NCBI GenBank assembly: GCA_002239045.1
Contig: MPNN01000009.1
Coordinates: forward strand, 25,569-89,568
Direction of reading: 5' to 3'
From: SAR202 cluster bacterium bin127
Lineage (GTDB): Bacteria > Chloroflexota > Dehalococcoidia > Lucifugimonadales > Lucifugimonadaceae
DNA: 64,000 bases
Made by a program: the position numbers and the translations under genes. Below the pieces are notes generated by a model. That model was not told where the DNA came from, searched no databases, and was given only the letters and a program-made list of their open reading frames with translations. Below are positions 49,058-56,446 of this stretch, in pieces (the stretch's first letter is position 1; each line of letters opens with the position of its first letter).

Positions 49058-49876
49058 TCAGTTTATGGCGGACCGCCCCTGCACCATACCCACACACGGG
49101 TCCACGTCCGCAACAACATCATCTATACCCGCTCTTTCGAATGCGCGAGCGCGTTCCTTGCAGGCCCGACATTCACCACACGGAGGCCACGAGTTCGTGT
49201 AGCACGTGTAGCTTTCGCCGAAGTCAATGTCGATTGAGCAGTTCGCGGCGCGCCGAATCATTTGGGACTTGGTGATAGTCCAGAACGGTCCATGCAACCT
49301 GGCGGGCACATAAGTGCTCTTCTGGCACAATCCTTGCATGAGGTTGATCACTTCGTAAGTGGAATCCGGTCTCATCTTCCCCAAGGTCTCTGACTGTATG
49401 TCGAGAGCGCCCCAGTAGATGTACTCCGCCCCGACGACCTCCGCCCACGCCTGCGCGTACGCTATGAAGATGACGTTTCGATTGGCGACGTTTGTGCCCC
49501 TCTGTGTCTCCATGTGCCCGTCTTTCTCGTAATCTGACGCGTCCCCCGTATTGACCATCGAACCGCCCCCTCCGCGCACTGTAGGGAGTTGCAGGAAGGG
49601 CCATGAGGTGGGGGCCGTGTCGCTCTGCGGATACATGGTGACGCCGTACTTGCGACACACCTTCTTGGCCATGTAGAGCTCACGCCAGTTGCGTTGCCCG
49701 TAGTCGATTGTCAGGGCGTGAATGAGGTGCTCCTGCCCCTTGTAGTGCTCAACCAACCCACGAAGCAAGATGTAAGTGTCGAGTCCTCCCGAATACAGAA
49801 TCACCGAGGGAGGTAAGGTGCCATCCTTGGACGGCTTGGGCAGGTAACCAGATGTAATCACATTGTCGAATTTCAC
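49058..49876 (-). CDS. queC: QueC, preQ0 synthase
   Basis: A 272-residue PP-loop enzyme. ILYSGGLDTY (Ser29-Thr34) is the ATP-binding loop, TIDYGQRNWREL follows, and NVANRNVIFIAYA and a CYTNSWPPCGECRACKERARAF region (zinc cysteines; CGECRAC visible) close the fold. It converts 7-carboxy-7-deazaguanine to preQ0. It starts at a GTG after GGGAGG, just past a terminator that closes the unit upstream. Confidence 0.95.
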   Translation of the reverse strand: MKFDNVITSGYLPKPSKDGTLPPSVILYSGGLDTYILLRGLVEHYKGQEHLIHALTIDYGQRNWRELYMAKKVCRKYGVTMYPQSDTAPTSWPFLQLPTVRGGGGSMVNTGDASDYEKDGHMETQRGTNVANRNVIFIAYAQAWAEVVGAEYIYWGALDIQSETLGKMRPDSTYEVINLMQGLCQKSTYVPARLHGPFWTITKSQMIRRAANCSIDIDFGESYTCYTNSWPPCGECRACKERARAFERAGIDDVVADVDPCVGMVQGRSAIN

Positions 49877-49897
49877 TTGAACGTCCTCCCACCGAGC

Positions 49898-49941
49898 AAA
49901 GTTGGAAGAGCCCGCACACCACCGAAGCAGTATGCGGGCTC
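49898..49941 (-). terminator. Terminator with TCTTCCAACTTT tail (copy 3)
   Basis: GAGCCCGCA and TGCGGGCTC pair, the inner stem continues with wobble pairs to a UUCG-type tetraloop (CTTCGG), and the leftward tail is TTCCAACTTTGC. It ends the repeat-protein gene and precedes queC by about 20 bases. Confidence 0.85.
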
Positions 49942-49969
49942 GGGTACTACATGTACTTCGACTCGCTGA

Positions 49970-50887
49970 TCACTCGGCCAGAAGCTCGGCCTCGCGCAGC
50001 ATGCCGATCACGGCGTGGGTGTCAGCGTAGATGACGTCCACCACCGACTGGTCGAGGGCGATGCCATCTTCCGATTCCACGACGGCCTGGATGTCCTCGG
50101 CCGACGCTTCCATGTCATCCACGCACGCCTGCCGAACGGCCGTCACTTCCTCGGGGTTCGCACCGACGCCGACGCCCGCGGCTCCACCGCCACCGCTGTT
50201 GTCGATCACCTCCGTCACCCGACGCACCGCGACCTTCTCCTCCGCGCCTTCGGCGTTCACCAGAACGATGGTGGACTTGCCGATGGACTTCACCGTACCG
50301 CTGACCTCCTTGCGTGCCGTCTTGATCGTGACGTTCATGCCCTCGCCCAGCGAGTCCACGCTGACCGCGGCACCGCCTGCGCCACCGGCCGGGGCTGCGG
50401 CCGCACCACCACCCGAAGGCGCCGCCAGATTGACCGCCTCCTTGATACGCCGAGTGGCCACGGGCTTCTCGGTGCCGTCGTCCTGCTTGACCTTGATCGT
50501 GTTCTTGCCGACGTCCGTGACCTCGCCGGTGACCTCCATGCGCGCCGTCTTCAGGCACACGCGCATGCCCGCCGTGACCGCGTCCACGTTGATCGTACCG
50601 CCTCCGCCAGCCGGGGCTGCCGCGGCACCGTCACCACCGGGAGCCCGACGACGCTTGGGACCGCCCTCCTCGGGCGCACCGAGCGTCGGCAGCGCCGCTT
50701 TCTTCTCGAGAGCCTCGCAGCAGGCGTTGTACCAGTCCTGCACCTGCTCCTCCATGGCGTCCCAGTCCTTGTCCGAAAGCTTGGAGATGTTGTCGAAGCT
50801 TTCCTTGAGGAACGCCTGCTCGTCGGAGAACTGCGAACGCACGGTCCCGGCGATTGCCACTGCGGCTGCGAAAAGAGTCTTGCTCAT
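49970..50887 (-). CDS. Protein with duplicated SH3/KOW-like domain
   Basis: A 305-residue protein of clear repeat design. A helical N-terminal region (residues 20-65) is followed by two copies of a 55-residue unit: GMRVCLKTARMEVTGEV, TDVGKNTIKVKQDDGTEK, RRIKEAV and GMNVTIKTARKEVSGTV, KSIGKSTIVLVNAEGAEEK, RRVTEVI. Alanine, glycine and proline-rich linkers separate them, and a helical C-terminal part (residues 245-305) ends the chain. The unit looks like a small beta barrel as in KOW or Tudor folds. The function is unknown; its position beside the DNA modification genes and its own promoter and terminator suggest abundant expression. Confidence 0.6.
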   Translation of the reverse strand: MSKTLFAAAVAIAGTVRSQFSDEQAFLKESFDNISKLSDKDWDAMEEQVQDWYNACCEALEKKAALPTLGAPEEGGPKRRRAPGGDGAAAAPAGGGGTINVDAVTAGMRVCLKTARMEVTGEVTDVGKNTIKVKQDDGTEKPVATRRIKEAVNLAAPSGGGAAAAPAGGAGGAAVSVDSLGEGMNVTIKTARKEVSGTVKSIGKSTIVLVNAEGAEEKVAVRRVTEVIDNSGGGGAAGVGVGANPEEVTAVRQACVDDMEASAEDIQAVVESEDGIALDQSVVDVIYADTHAVIGMLREAELLAE

Positions 50888-50944
50888 GTTCGTACTCCTC
50901 TGTTGAGTTGAAAACAGCTCTCACTTCCACACACTTGCGATACA

Positions 50945-50953
50945 ACTATACCA
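50945..50953 (-). promoter_or_regulatory. Extended -10 promoter for the duplicated-domain gene
   Basis: TGGTATAGT on the minus strand about 60 bases before the ATG at 50887. No -35 is recognisable. It is identical to the element before the lipoprotein gene at 10.4 kb. Confidence 0.5.
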
Positions 50954-50987
50954 CGCTAGCGGCACCAGCCACTAGATCCACCAGACG

Positions 50988-52094
50988 CTAGAAGATCTTC
51001 TCTAGCGCTCGTGTCAGGTGATCGACTGCCTTCTTGTCGCCGACCGTTATTCGAATGTATGCACCCATCCCAAATCCGGAGTCCGTGTCGTCATACCCTC
51101 GCACAAGTACGCCGTGTGATTCAAGCGCGAGTCTCATTGAACGAGAGTCCCAATGACTCGCGCACTGGCACAAGATGTAGTTGGCTTGCGAACCACGAAC
51201 TGGGGACAGAACGGGGCATCGATCAAGCACTTCGTACATGCGCGTCCGAAGCATCTTCATCGCGGTGATTCTGTCCTCGACCATGTCCCAATTTTCGAGG
51301 GCTGCTACTCCTGCAGCCTGCGCCGCCATGGTGACGTCTGCGGGCATCTTGATAGACCACAATGCCTTCGCCATCCAGCGTGGGAACACACCGTAGCCGA
51401 GACGCAGGCCGGCCAGACCAACCGCTTTGCTGAACGACCTCAACACCACCAGGTTTTCATGATTCGTCACCCACCCCACGCGGCTATGATGATTGGAGAA
51501 TTCCACGTAGGTTTCGTCCAACACCACAATGCAATCGTGGTCCATGGCGGCGATGATCACTTCGTTGAGATGCCACATACCGCTGGGATTGTCGGGACAC
51601 ACCAAGAACAGCACCTTCGGATTGTGCAGGGCCATGCTTTCTTTCAGCCAATCCACATTCACTCCGAACCCTGCTTCCAGTGGCACCTCCACCACCCGCG
51701 CGCCTGCCACCCGCGCGCTGAACTTGAAGAGCCCATAGGTGGGACGCATCACCATCGCCACTTCCCCGTCGTTCAGGAACAGGCGACAGATGTAATCCAC
51801 CATCTCCGCGCACCCGTTGCCCGCGACGATATGCTTGAGAGGGATTCCAATGTTTTTCGAAATTGCCGTCCGGAGCGCCAGCTGGGACGGGTCCGGGTAC
51901 AAGTTGTAGGGCTGCGAAAGCAGCGAGAGACGCACCGGCGGAAGCACCTCGAAAAGATTCTCGTTGGAATCCAGCTTCGATATCTCATCCACCGGTCGGC
52001 CCAAGCGTCTCGCCAACGCCTCCATCGTTTCGAGCGATGGGATGTACGTCTCGGTGTCCTGGTACCGCTCGTTGATCAATTTCTCGTAGTTCAT
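50988..52094 (-). CDS. HisC-like PLP-dependent aminotransferase
   Basis: A 368-residue fold-type I aminotransferase of the histidinol-phosphate type. KLDSNENLF is the N-terminal arm. VAGNGCAEMVDYICRLF, VCPDNPSGM (Asn169), VLDETYVEF (Asp193) and LRSFSKAVGLAGLRLGYG (Lys223, which binds PLP) form the active site. The C-terminal YIRITVG strand ends the small domain. No other histidine gene is present, so amino acid synthesis alone is an unlikely reason for it. It lies just before the DNA 7-deazaguanine genes and may supply or modify an amine-bearing group, which is my inference. Confidence 0.85.
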   Translation of the reverse strand: MNYEKLINERYQDTETYIPSLETMEALARRLGRPVDEISKLDSNENLFEVLPPVRLSLLSQPYNLYPDPSQLALRTAISKNIGIPLKHIVAGNGCAEMVDYICRLFLNDGEVAMVMRPTYGLFKFSARVAGARVVEVPLEAGFGVNVDWLKESMALHNPKVLFLVCPDNPSGMWHLNEVIIAAMDHDCIVVLDETYVEFSNHHSRVGWVTNHENLVVLRSFSKAVGLAGLRLGYGVFPRWMAKALWSIKMPADVTMAAQAAGVAALENWDMVEDRITAMKMLRTRMYEVLDRCPVLSPVRGSQANYILCQCASHWDSRSMRLALESHGVLVRGYDDTDSGFGMGAYIRITVGDKKAVDHLTRALEKIF

Positions 52095-52096
52095 CG

Positions 52097-52696
52097 TCAG
52101 TCCTCCCTCTCCAAGAAACAGGTGCGGAGGCCGTTTATGAGATTCACAGACTCCGGATCCTCCCCTGCAACTTCACACAGCTTGCGATTGGCCGCGTGAT
52201 GCCGCTTGCCCGTGCGAATGCTGGAGCACACCAAGTCCAATACTTCGGCGGGAGCATCGTAAAGTATGCGCAGCGTCTCGCGAACGTCCTCGGGGAGCTT
52301 GGACAGCATGAACAGAACGGAACCTTCGTTGTCCAAATCCCCGGACACCGTAGAGGCTGCGACCTCCATCGCCTGTTCCGTGGCGTACAGCACCTCCCCC
52401 GATCGGCGTTTCGAGGCGCGGGTGGACAGGGTGTTCACCCAATGGTGGCACGCCACCTTGTACAGCGCCATGACGTGTTTCGGTCCGTCGTTGCATCCTT
52501 CGTACTTCTTGCGAATGTGGCAGAACACCACCTTCATCTCTTGCATGGCGTCTTCCCATTCCATGATGGGCTCCAGACGCCAGAACTCCCGGTGCAGGAA
52601 CTTTACCGTCCACCCCTCGAAACTGTCATCCCACATTGTGCTTCGTACACGCTTGCCCCTTCTACCTGCTAACTTTGTTCGTATGCGCTTTGGCAT
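52097..52696 (-). CDS. Sigma factor-like protein
   Basis: A 199-residue basic protein. IMEWEDAMQEMKVVFCHIRKKYEG followed by KHVMALYKVACHHWVNTLSTRASKRR resembles region 2 of sigma-70-type factors (visible as WEDAMQEMKVVF and FMALYK-like HVMALYK). LSKLPEDVRETLRILYDAPAEVLDLV could be region 4. Related phage proteins are annotated as sigma-like. It may redirect host RNA polymerase to late genes, but a DNA-binding role of another kind is possible. Confidence 0.45.
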   Translation of the reverse strand: MPKRIRTKLAGRRGKRVRSTMWDDSFEGWTVKFLHREFWRLEPIMEWEDAMQEMKVVFCHIRKKYEGCNDGPKHVMALYKVACHHWVNTLSTRASKRRSGEVLYATEQAMEVAASTVSGDLDNEGSVLFMLSKLPEDVRETLRILYDAPAEVLDLVCSSIRTGKRHHAANRKLCEVAGEDPESVNLINGLRTCFLERED

Positions 52697-52711
52697 CCGT
52701 TGTCTCCCTCT

Positions 52712-53719
52712 CTACCATGTAACCATTCGGACCACTTCCTTATGAGGAAGCTCGGCTGGGTCCTCGTACCCTGCTGGCAAGTCATAGCGGCGGACATCAC
52801 CGAAAGGTGCCAGCTCCCGTACAATCAAATCTGCCTGTCTTGAAGCGCCCGAGTCAAGGGCCACGGCTATTTTATCATATTCGCAAGCGTCTATCAGCCC
52901 CACCAATATAGCTAACTGACGCTCCGAAATGCTCAGCGTACTCAACGCTACGGCGCCTACACCAAGTGTCCGCCCAATCCAATGCACGTTCATAGCATCG
53001 AACGGGCCCTCCGTGACAACTAGCATCTTGCGCTGTGAAACTTCATCGGCGTTGAACAGTACGTCCGGCGTCTTCAAAGATCCTGGCACCGTATCAGGCG
53101 TAGACGCTAGGTACCGAATCGAAGCGCGGGGGCGTATGGAGCGTCCTGACCACGCCACTACCCTACCGTCTTCCCTGTAGGGGATGATCACCCGGTCCTT
53201 CCACTGGGGATTCGTGCTGTACATCAAACCGAAGGACGCCATCGCTTGCACGCTGAAACCCCGACGACGAAGGTACATGGCCTCTGGTGTGCAATCCTTG
53301 GCGGGCTCCATTCCACTCGTGTAGTACTCAATCATCGGGTGGAAATGTTCGGGCACTATGTTCACATGCTCGGCCCCGTTCGAAACACCCTCTGTGCCAC
53401 CCCCTGACAGCCCCTCCACGAATCGCTCGAACCCGTCGGGTAGGGAGGGGGCCTCGAGCAACATCCGCTCTACGGAGGAGTAGGGGAGTCCGAGCAGCTT
53501 CATGAGCAAGCGGTGTGGCCGCTTCCCCTTGTGTTCGGCTCGATTGCGCCAGCACGACCAGTAGCCCGTTTCGAGATTGACGCCGAGGTGCTGCGAAGGA
53601 TCGTCAGCGCAGAAGGGGCAGGCGATATTCACGTCGCCCTTCTTGACGTTGTTTCCCCTTGTGGCGTATTCGATGCCCTGCTGCTCGAACAACGCTATCC
53701 AGTCTATGGTTCTCGCCAT
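52712..53719 (-). CDS. DNA primase with zinc finger and TOPRIM domain
   Basis: A 335-residue primase of the T7 gp4/DnaG kind without a helicase domain. The zinc finger has CPFCADD and GYWSCWRN near residues 34-60. The TOPRIM domain has MLVVTEGPFDAMN (Glu, then DxM) and IAVALDSGASRQADL. It would make primers for the DnaB-like helicase fork. The ATG at 53719 follows GGAGGG; a longer frame upstream is probably leader. Confidence 0.85.
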   Translation of the reverse strand: MARTIDWIALFEQQGIEYATRGNNVKKGDVNIACPFCADDPSQHLGVNLETGYWSCWRNRAEHKGKRPHRLLMKLLGLPYSSVERMLLEAPSLPDGFERFVEGLSGGGTEGVSNGAEHVNIVPEHFHPMIEYYTSGMEPAKDCTPEAMYLRRRGFSVQAMASFGLMYSTNPQWKDRVIIPYREDGRVVAWSGRSIRPRASIRYLASTPDTVPGSLKTPDVLFNADEVSQRKMLVVTEGPFDAMNVHWIGRTLGVGAVALSTLSISERQLAILVGLIDACEYDKIAVALDSGASRQADLIVRELAPFGDVRRYDLPAGYEDPAELPHKEVVRMVTW

Positions 53720-53774
53720 CTCACTGTCCCTCCTCGCGCGTACACACGCATACGCGGGCATCACCACACACTAC

Positions 53775-53803
53775 GGGACCCCTCCCCCTAAAGGGAGGGT
53801 CCC
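53775..53803. terminator. Hairpin upstream of the primase gene
   Basis: GGGACCC and GGGTCCC flank CT-rich and AG-rich arms to give about 11 bp with one bulge. It lies between the primase start and the rightward promoter at 53.86 kb. It may end antisense transcription or structure the primase leader. Confidence 0.45.
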
Positions 53804-53863
53804 TTGTGTATGTTGCTACCAAGTGTGTGAATTGGAAGTATCATACCTCGTTTTAAGTGTGCA

Positions 53864-53891
53864 TTGACAAGGATCTTATTTCGCCTATACG
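53864..53891 (+). promoter_or_regulatory. Sigma-70-like promoter for a small rightward gene
   Basis: TTGACA (perfect -35), 16 bases, then TATACG. It lies 31 bases before the gene at 53923. Unlike the other TTGACA promoters in this window it has no AAACT palindrome. Confidence 0.55.
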
Positions 53892-53922
53892 TTCCCCGCT
53901 AGGCAACACGGAGGACAAAGCG

Positions 53923-54069
53923 ATGGATGAGAACGAACACCAGGCTCCTTTCGCCCTTCCTTCGAGCGAGTTTGACGCGCAAACCGAGAACCGGATGCGC
54001 GGATACCTCGCGGAACTACTTCGACGTGGACGAGAACGAGAGGAGCAAGAGGTGCAGGAGGCCGCCTAA
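53923..54069 (+). CDS. Small acidic protein on the opposite strand
   Basis: A 48-residue acidic helical protein (DENEHQAPFALPSSEFDAQ, then MRGYLAELLRRGREREEQEV) with GGAGG eight bases before its ATG and its own promoter. It is the only rightward gene between 1 and 59.5 kb and its stop overlaps that of the convergent gene by four bases. Such isolated, separately promoted small genes often encode early host-takeover or anti-defence proteins, but nothing in the sequence shows a target. Confidence 0.6.
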   Translation: MDENEHQAPFALPSSEFDAQTENRMRGYLAELLRRGREREEQEVQEAA

Positions 54070-54629
54070 TCGGGGGTGGCCTCTTCGTACTTCAAACGCC
54101 TTCCACAAAACAGCAACTGCCACCCCGGCTTCGTCATCCCGTAGCCGGGGTAGGCATTGTTCAATATCGAAGCAAACTTGGCGTGCTGTTTCAACACCAT
54201 TCGCTCGTGCAGCATTAACAGCCCGGGCACCCCTGACAGGTGCCGGCACGTCAGGTTGGCGAATGTTTGGTACAGTTTGATTCGGTCGTTCAGCACAAGC
54301 GGCTCATCCCCCATCACCCGTAGCTCAAGTGCCGCCATATAGGCACGGCAAGCGTTCAACTCCCGCTTGTTTTGGTCGTTGCGGAGGAACACGAACAACG
54401 GGGCCACCTTGCGATTGATGTCCCCCGACGCGACACCCACCGCAGTGCATACGGCGGTGTACAGCGCCTGCTTGTCGCGGTCCTTCTCGGGTACGTCCTC
54501 TGACACCTGCCTGCTGCTCCTACGCCGGTGTTCCACTTCGATTGCGGTACGATACTCCTGTAATTGGGCATCCGTCATAGCGCGCACTGTGCTTTGCGTG
54601 CGCTCGGATATCGGAGCCGACTGTGCCAT
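54066..54629 (-). CDS. Protein of unknown function
   Basis: A 187-residue protein, largely helical: SERTQSTVRAMTDAQLQEYRTAI, KDRDKQALYTAVCTAVGVASG and VLNDRIKLYQTFANLTCRHL, then a LNNAYPGYGMTKPGWQLLF region. It may be an RNA- or DNA-binding early protein. Not recognised. Confidence 0.5.
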   Translation of the reverse strand: MAQSAPISERTQSTVRAMTDAQLQEYRTAIEVEHRRRSSRQVSEDVPEKDRDKQALYTAVCTAVGVASGDINRKVAPLFVFLRNDQNKRELNACRAYMAALELRVMGDEPLVLNDRIKLYQTFANLTCRHLSGVPGLLMLHERMVLKQHAKFASILNNAYPGYGMTKPGWQLLFCGRRLKYEEATPD

Positions 54630-54650
54630 GTCACAATCCCCGTAGTTGAG

Positions 54651-54673
54651 AACGCCCCCGGAGTGGGGGCGTT
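54651..54673 (-). terminator. Hairpin between early genes
   Basis: AACGCCCCC and GGGGGCGTT form a perfect 9-bp stem with a 5-base loop, between the stop of the 54696 gene and the start of the next. It is one of five such hairpins that separate the genes of this leftward arm. Confidence 0.65.
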
Positions 54674-54695
54674 GGTTGTCGTCGCGTGGGTGCGT

Positions 54696-54959
54696 TCAGA
54701 TGGTCGCGTTCAGCGAATCCACCGAGCCTCTGAACCGATCGGTGCGGCTGGTGAGCACGTAATCAATCAGATTCTCTACAACCCCCCGCGCGTCGTCGTC
54801 GGCGATACACGGACGGTGGTCCGGGCTGCCCACGGTGACCCCCATGGTGGTTCCCTTGTCGTCGAAGCACTCCGTGAACACCGTCTTCCCGTCCACGTTG
54901 GCAACCACTCGACTGGGACGAGTACCCTTTGCCTTCTTCCACACGATCTTCACTTTCAT
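54696..54959 (-). CDS. Protein of unknown function
   Basis: An 87-residue protein with GAGGGAG before its ATG. It starts with a basic strand (KVKIVWKKAKGTRPSRVVANVDG) and ends with a helix (ARGVVENLIDYVLTSRTDRF). Not recognised. Confidence 0.5.
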   Translation of the reverse strand: MKVKIVWKKAKGTRPSRVVANVDGKTVFTECFDDKGTTMGVTVGSPDHRPCIADDDARGVVENLIDYVLTSRTDRFRGSVDSLNATI

Positions 54960-54994
54960 GTCGTCTACTCCCTCTTGTTGTCAGGTACCACACG

Positions 54995-55147
54995 CTACAG
55001 CAATTCTTCGGGTATCGGATCGAACATATCGACCTCGATCGTCCCCCACCCCTCGCACTCGGGACAGTCACCATTGGTCACGTTAGAGTCTGCACCCGAA
55101 CCATCGCAATTCTCGCAATGCACCGAATTGAATGCCATGTCCGACAT
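54995..55147 (-). CDS. Small DnaJ-type zinc-finger protein
   Basis: A 50-residue protein with CENCDGSG and CPECEGWG, the CxxCxGxG repeats of the DnaJ central domain, one pair of repeats holding a zinc. GAGGAGG lies before the ATG at 55147. Short proteins of this kind are common in phages and may bind host chaperones or act as protein-protein adaptors. Confidence 0.7.
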   Translation of the reverse strand: MSDMAFNSVHCENCDGSGADSNVTNGDCPECEGWGTIEVDMFDPIPEELL

Positions 55148-55165
55148 GCCTACCTCCTCTTAATT

Positions 55166-55192
55166 GACAGGGCCGCGGTGTGCGGCCCTGTC
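55166..55192 (-). terminator. Hairpin between early genes
   Basis: GACAGGGCCGC and GCGGCCCTGTC form a perfect 11-bp stem with a GGTGT loop (plus strand). The same core (GGGCCGC, GGTGT, GCGGCCC) recurs at 55534-55554. Confidence 0.7.
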
Positions 55193-55207
55193 CTGATACG
55201 TCTGTGG

Positions 55208-55510
55208 CTACCCCTTCTGAGGATCCGTCGCGAACACATCCGCGATGGGGTATTGCGACGTGCGGTCATCGGTAACGATGATGATGTACTGCACGTCCGG
55301 GTTGAACCACGCCTCCTTGCGAATCAGCATCCATACCGTCGCGTACACCTCCCAGCGATGCCGACTGTTGGTGTACATGTCGAGATCGTACACGGCAACA
55401 CCGTGTAGGGCGCACGTCGGCATCCATTGCGGGTTCGGCGTGTCCTCCCGTGAGATCACATCCAGGTCCGGGTCGAACTCCGACTCAAACACTCGGGCTT
55501 CAAACGTCAT
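55208..55510 (-). CDS. Protein of unknown function
   Basis: A 100-residue acidic protein with GAGGGAG before the ATG. A VAVYDLDMYTNSRHRWEVYAT strand pair precedes VQYIIIVTDDRTSQYP. The fold looks alpha/beta but I recognise no family. Confidence 0.5.
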   Translation of the reverse strand: MTFEARVFESEFDPDLDVISREDTPNPQWMPTCALHGVAVYDLDMYTNSRHRWEVYATVWMLIRKEAWFNPDVQYIIIVTDDRTSQYPIADVFATDPQKG

Positions 55511-55533
55511 AGCTACACTCCCTCTCGTTGTCA

Positions 55534-55554
55534 GGGGCCGCGGTGTGCGGCCCC
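55534..55554 (-). terminator. Hairpin between early genes
   Basis: GGGGCCGC and GCGGCCCC pair around a GGTGT loop, the same core as the hairpin 370 bases to the left. Confidence 0.65.
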
Positions 55555-55568
55555 GTTGCGAACAACCC

Positions 55569-56345
55569 CTACTCCTGCACCATCTCCGCCATGATCATCG
55601 TCGCGGCTGACGCCACGTCCTGCGCCCCTTTGCGACGACCCACCGCGTCCATGACCCCCGCGAGCCCCTCGAACACCTGCATCCGTGCGTCCGTCGTACT
55701 CGCAACCCACGACACGCCTGCTCGTCGCGTGCCCCGTTTGCGTGCGGGAGCCCCCATTGTGCGAGGCATCGGGCACGGGAGGGGCACGCGACGTTCTACG
55801 AGCTCTGACGCGATGTTCTCGAGAACGGTCTTGGTCTTCCTGCCCACGACCCCCTGCTTCTCACCAATCGGAGGGCGTTGCGCCCAGACCCGGAAGTACC
55901 ACAGCAGGGCGTCCGTGGACGTCTGCGCGATACGCGCGGGGGTGAGTGGGGACCGACGCCTGCGCTTGCGTCGCGCGTTGCGTGTGCGTGCGAGACGTTG
56001 CATCTCGTCGTGAACCACGTCCACGCCGCGTCGGAGCAGGTCCATGCGAACCTGCTCGTGAATCTCACCGTGGGTTATGCGGGGGCGATTCTGCGCCCGC
56101 CCCAGCACCGGACCGGGGTAGTCCATCACCACGTATCGAATCAGTTCCTCCGTGCTCAGATCCGACACGCTCGACAACACCACGTCATTCGTCGGGGGAG
56201 GGTGCGCGGCCGGGACGTTGTCAGGATGCGGCTCACCCATCATGCAGCGGATGAAGTGTGCCACATCCAATTCACTGACGCACCCGGCCTTGGATTGCAC
56301 CAGCAGCAGGTGTTGTAACTCCGCTGCGACTCTCTCGTCTAACAT
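55569..56345 (-). CDS. Protein of unknown function, basic middle
   Basis: A 258-residue protein. The ATG at 56345 follows GAGGGAG; longer versions would run through the hairpin at 56384-56422. VSDLSTEELIRYVVMDYPG, then ITHGEIHEQVRMDLLRRGVDV, is followed by a very basic patch (RTRNARRKRRRRSP) and two helical regions (TDALLWYFRVWA; QVFEGLAGVMDAVG). It may bind nucleic acid. Not recognised. Confidence 0.5.
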   Translation of the reverse strand: MLDERVAAELQHLLLVQSKAGCVSELDVAHFIRCMMGEPHPDNVPAAHPPPTNDVVLSSVSDLSTEELIRYVVMDYPGPVLGRAQNRPRITHGEIHEQVRMDLLRRGVDVVHDEMQRLARTRNARRKRRRRSPLTPARIAQTSTDALLWYFRVWAQRPPIGEKQGVVGRKTKTVLENIASELVERRVPLPCPMPRTMGAPARKRGTRRAGVSWVASTTDARMQVFEGLAGVMDAVGRRKGAQDVASAATMIMAEMVQE

Positions 56346-56383
56346 GCGCTCCGCTCCCTCTACGGCATTGCGCTTGCGCGATA

Positions 56384-56422
56384 GCGCGGGGGCTAATTCG
56401 GCGAACAACATAGCCCCCGCGC
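56384..56422 (-). terminator. Hairpin between early genes
   Basis: GCGCGGGGGCTA and TAGCCCCCGCGC form a perfect 12-bp stem with a 15-base loop, 25 bases past the stop of the repeat-motif protein. Confidence 0.7.
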
Positions 56423-56446
56423 CGCTCGACGCTCTACCGTACAGGC

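Noticed and set aside
49053..49064. AAACT and AGTTT two bases apart near the folE start
   Set aside because: No TTGACA at the right spacing, short centre and position inside queC; probably chance.
50015..50911. Rightward open frames of nearly 300 codons opposite the duplicated-domain gene
   Set aside because: They mirror a GC-rich leftward gene that has a good start, promoter and terminator; the rightward products are low-complexity and lack ribosome binding sites.
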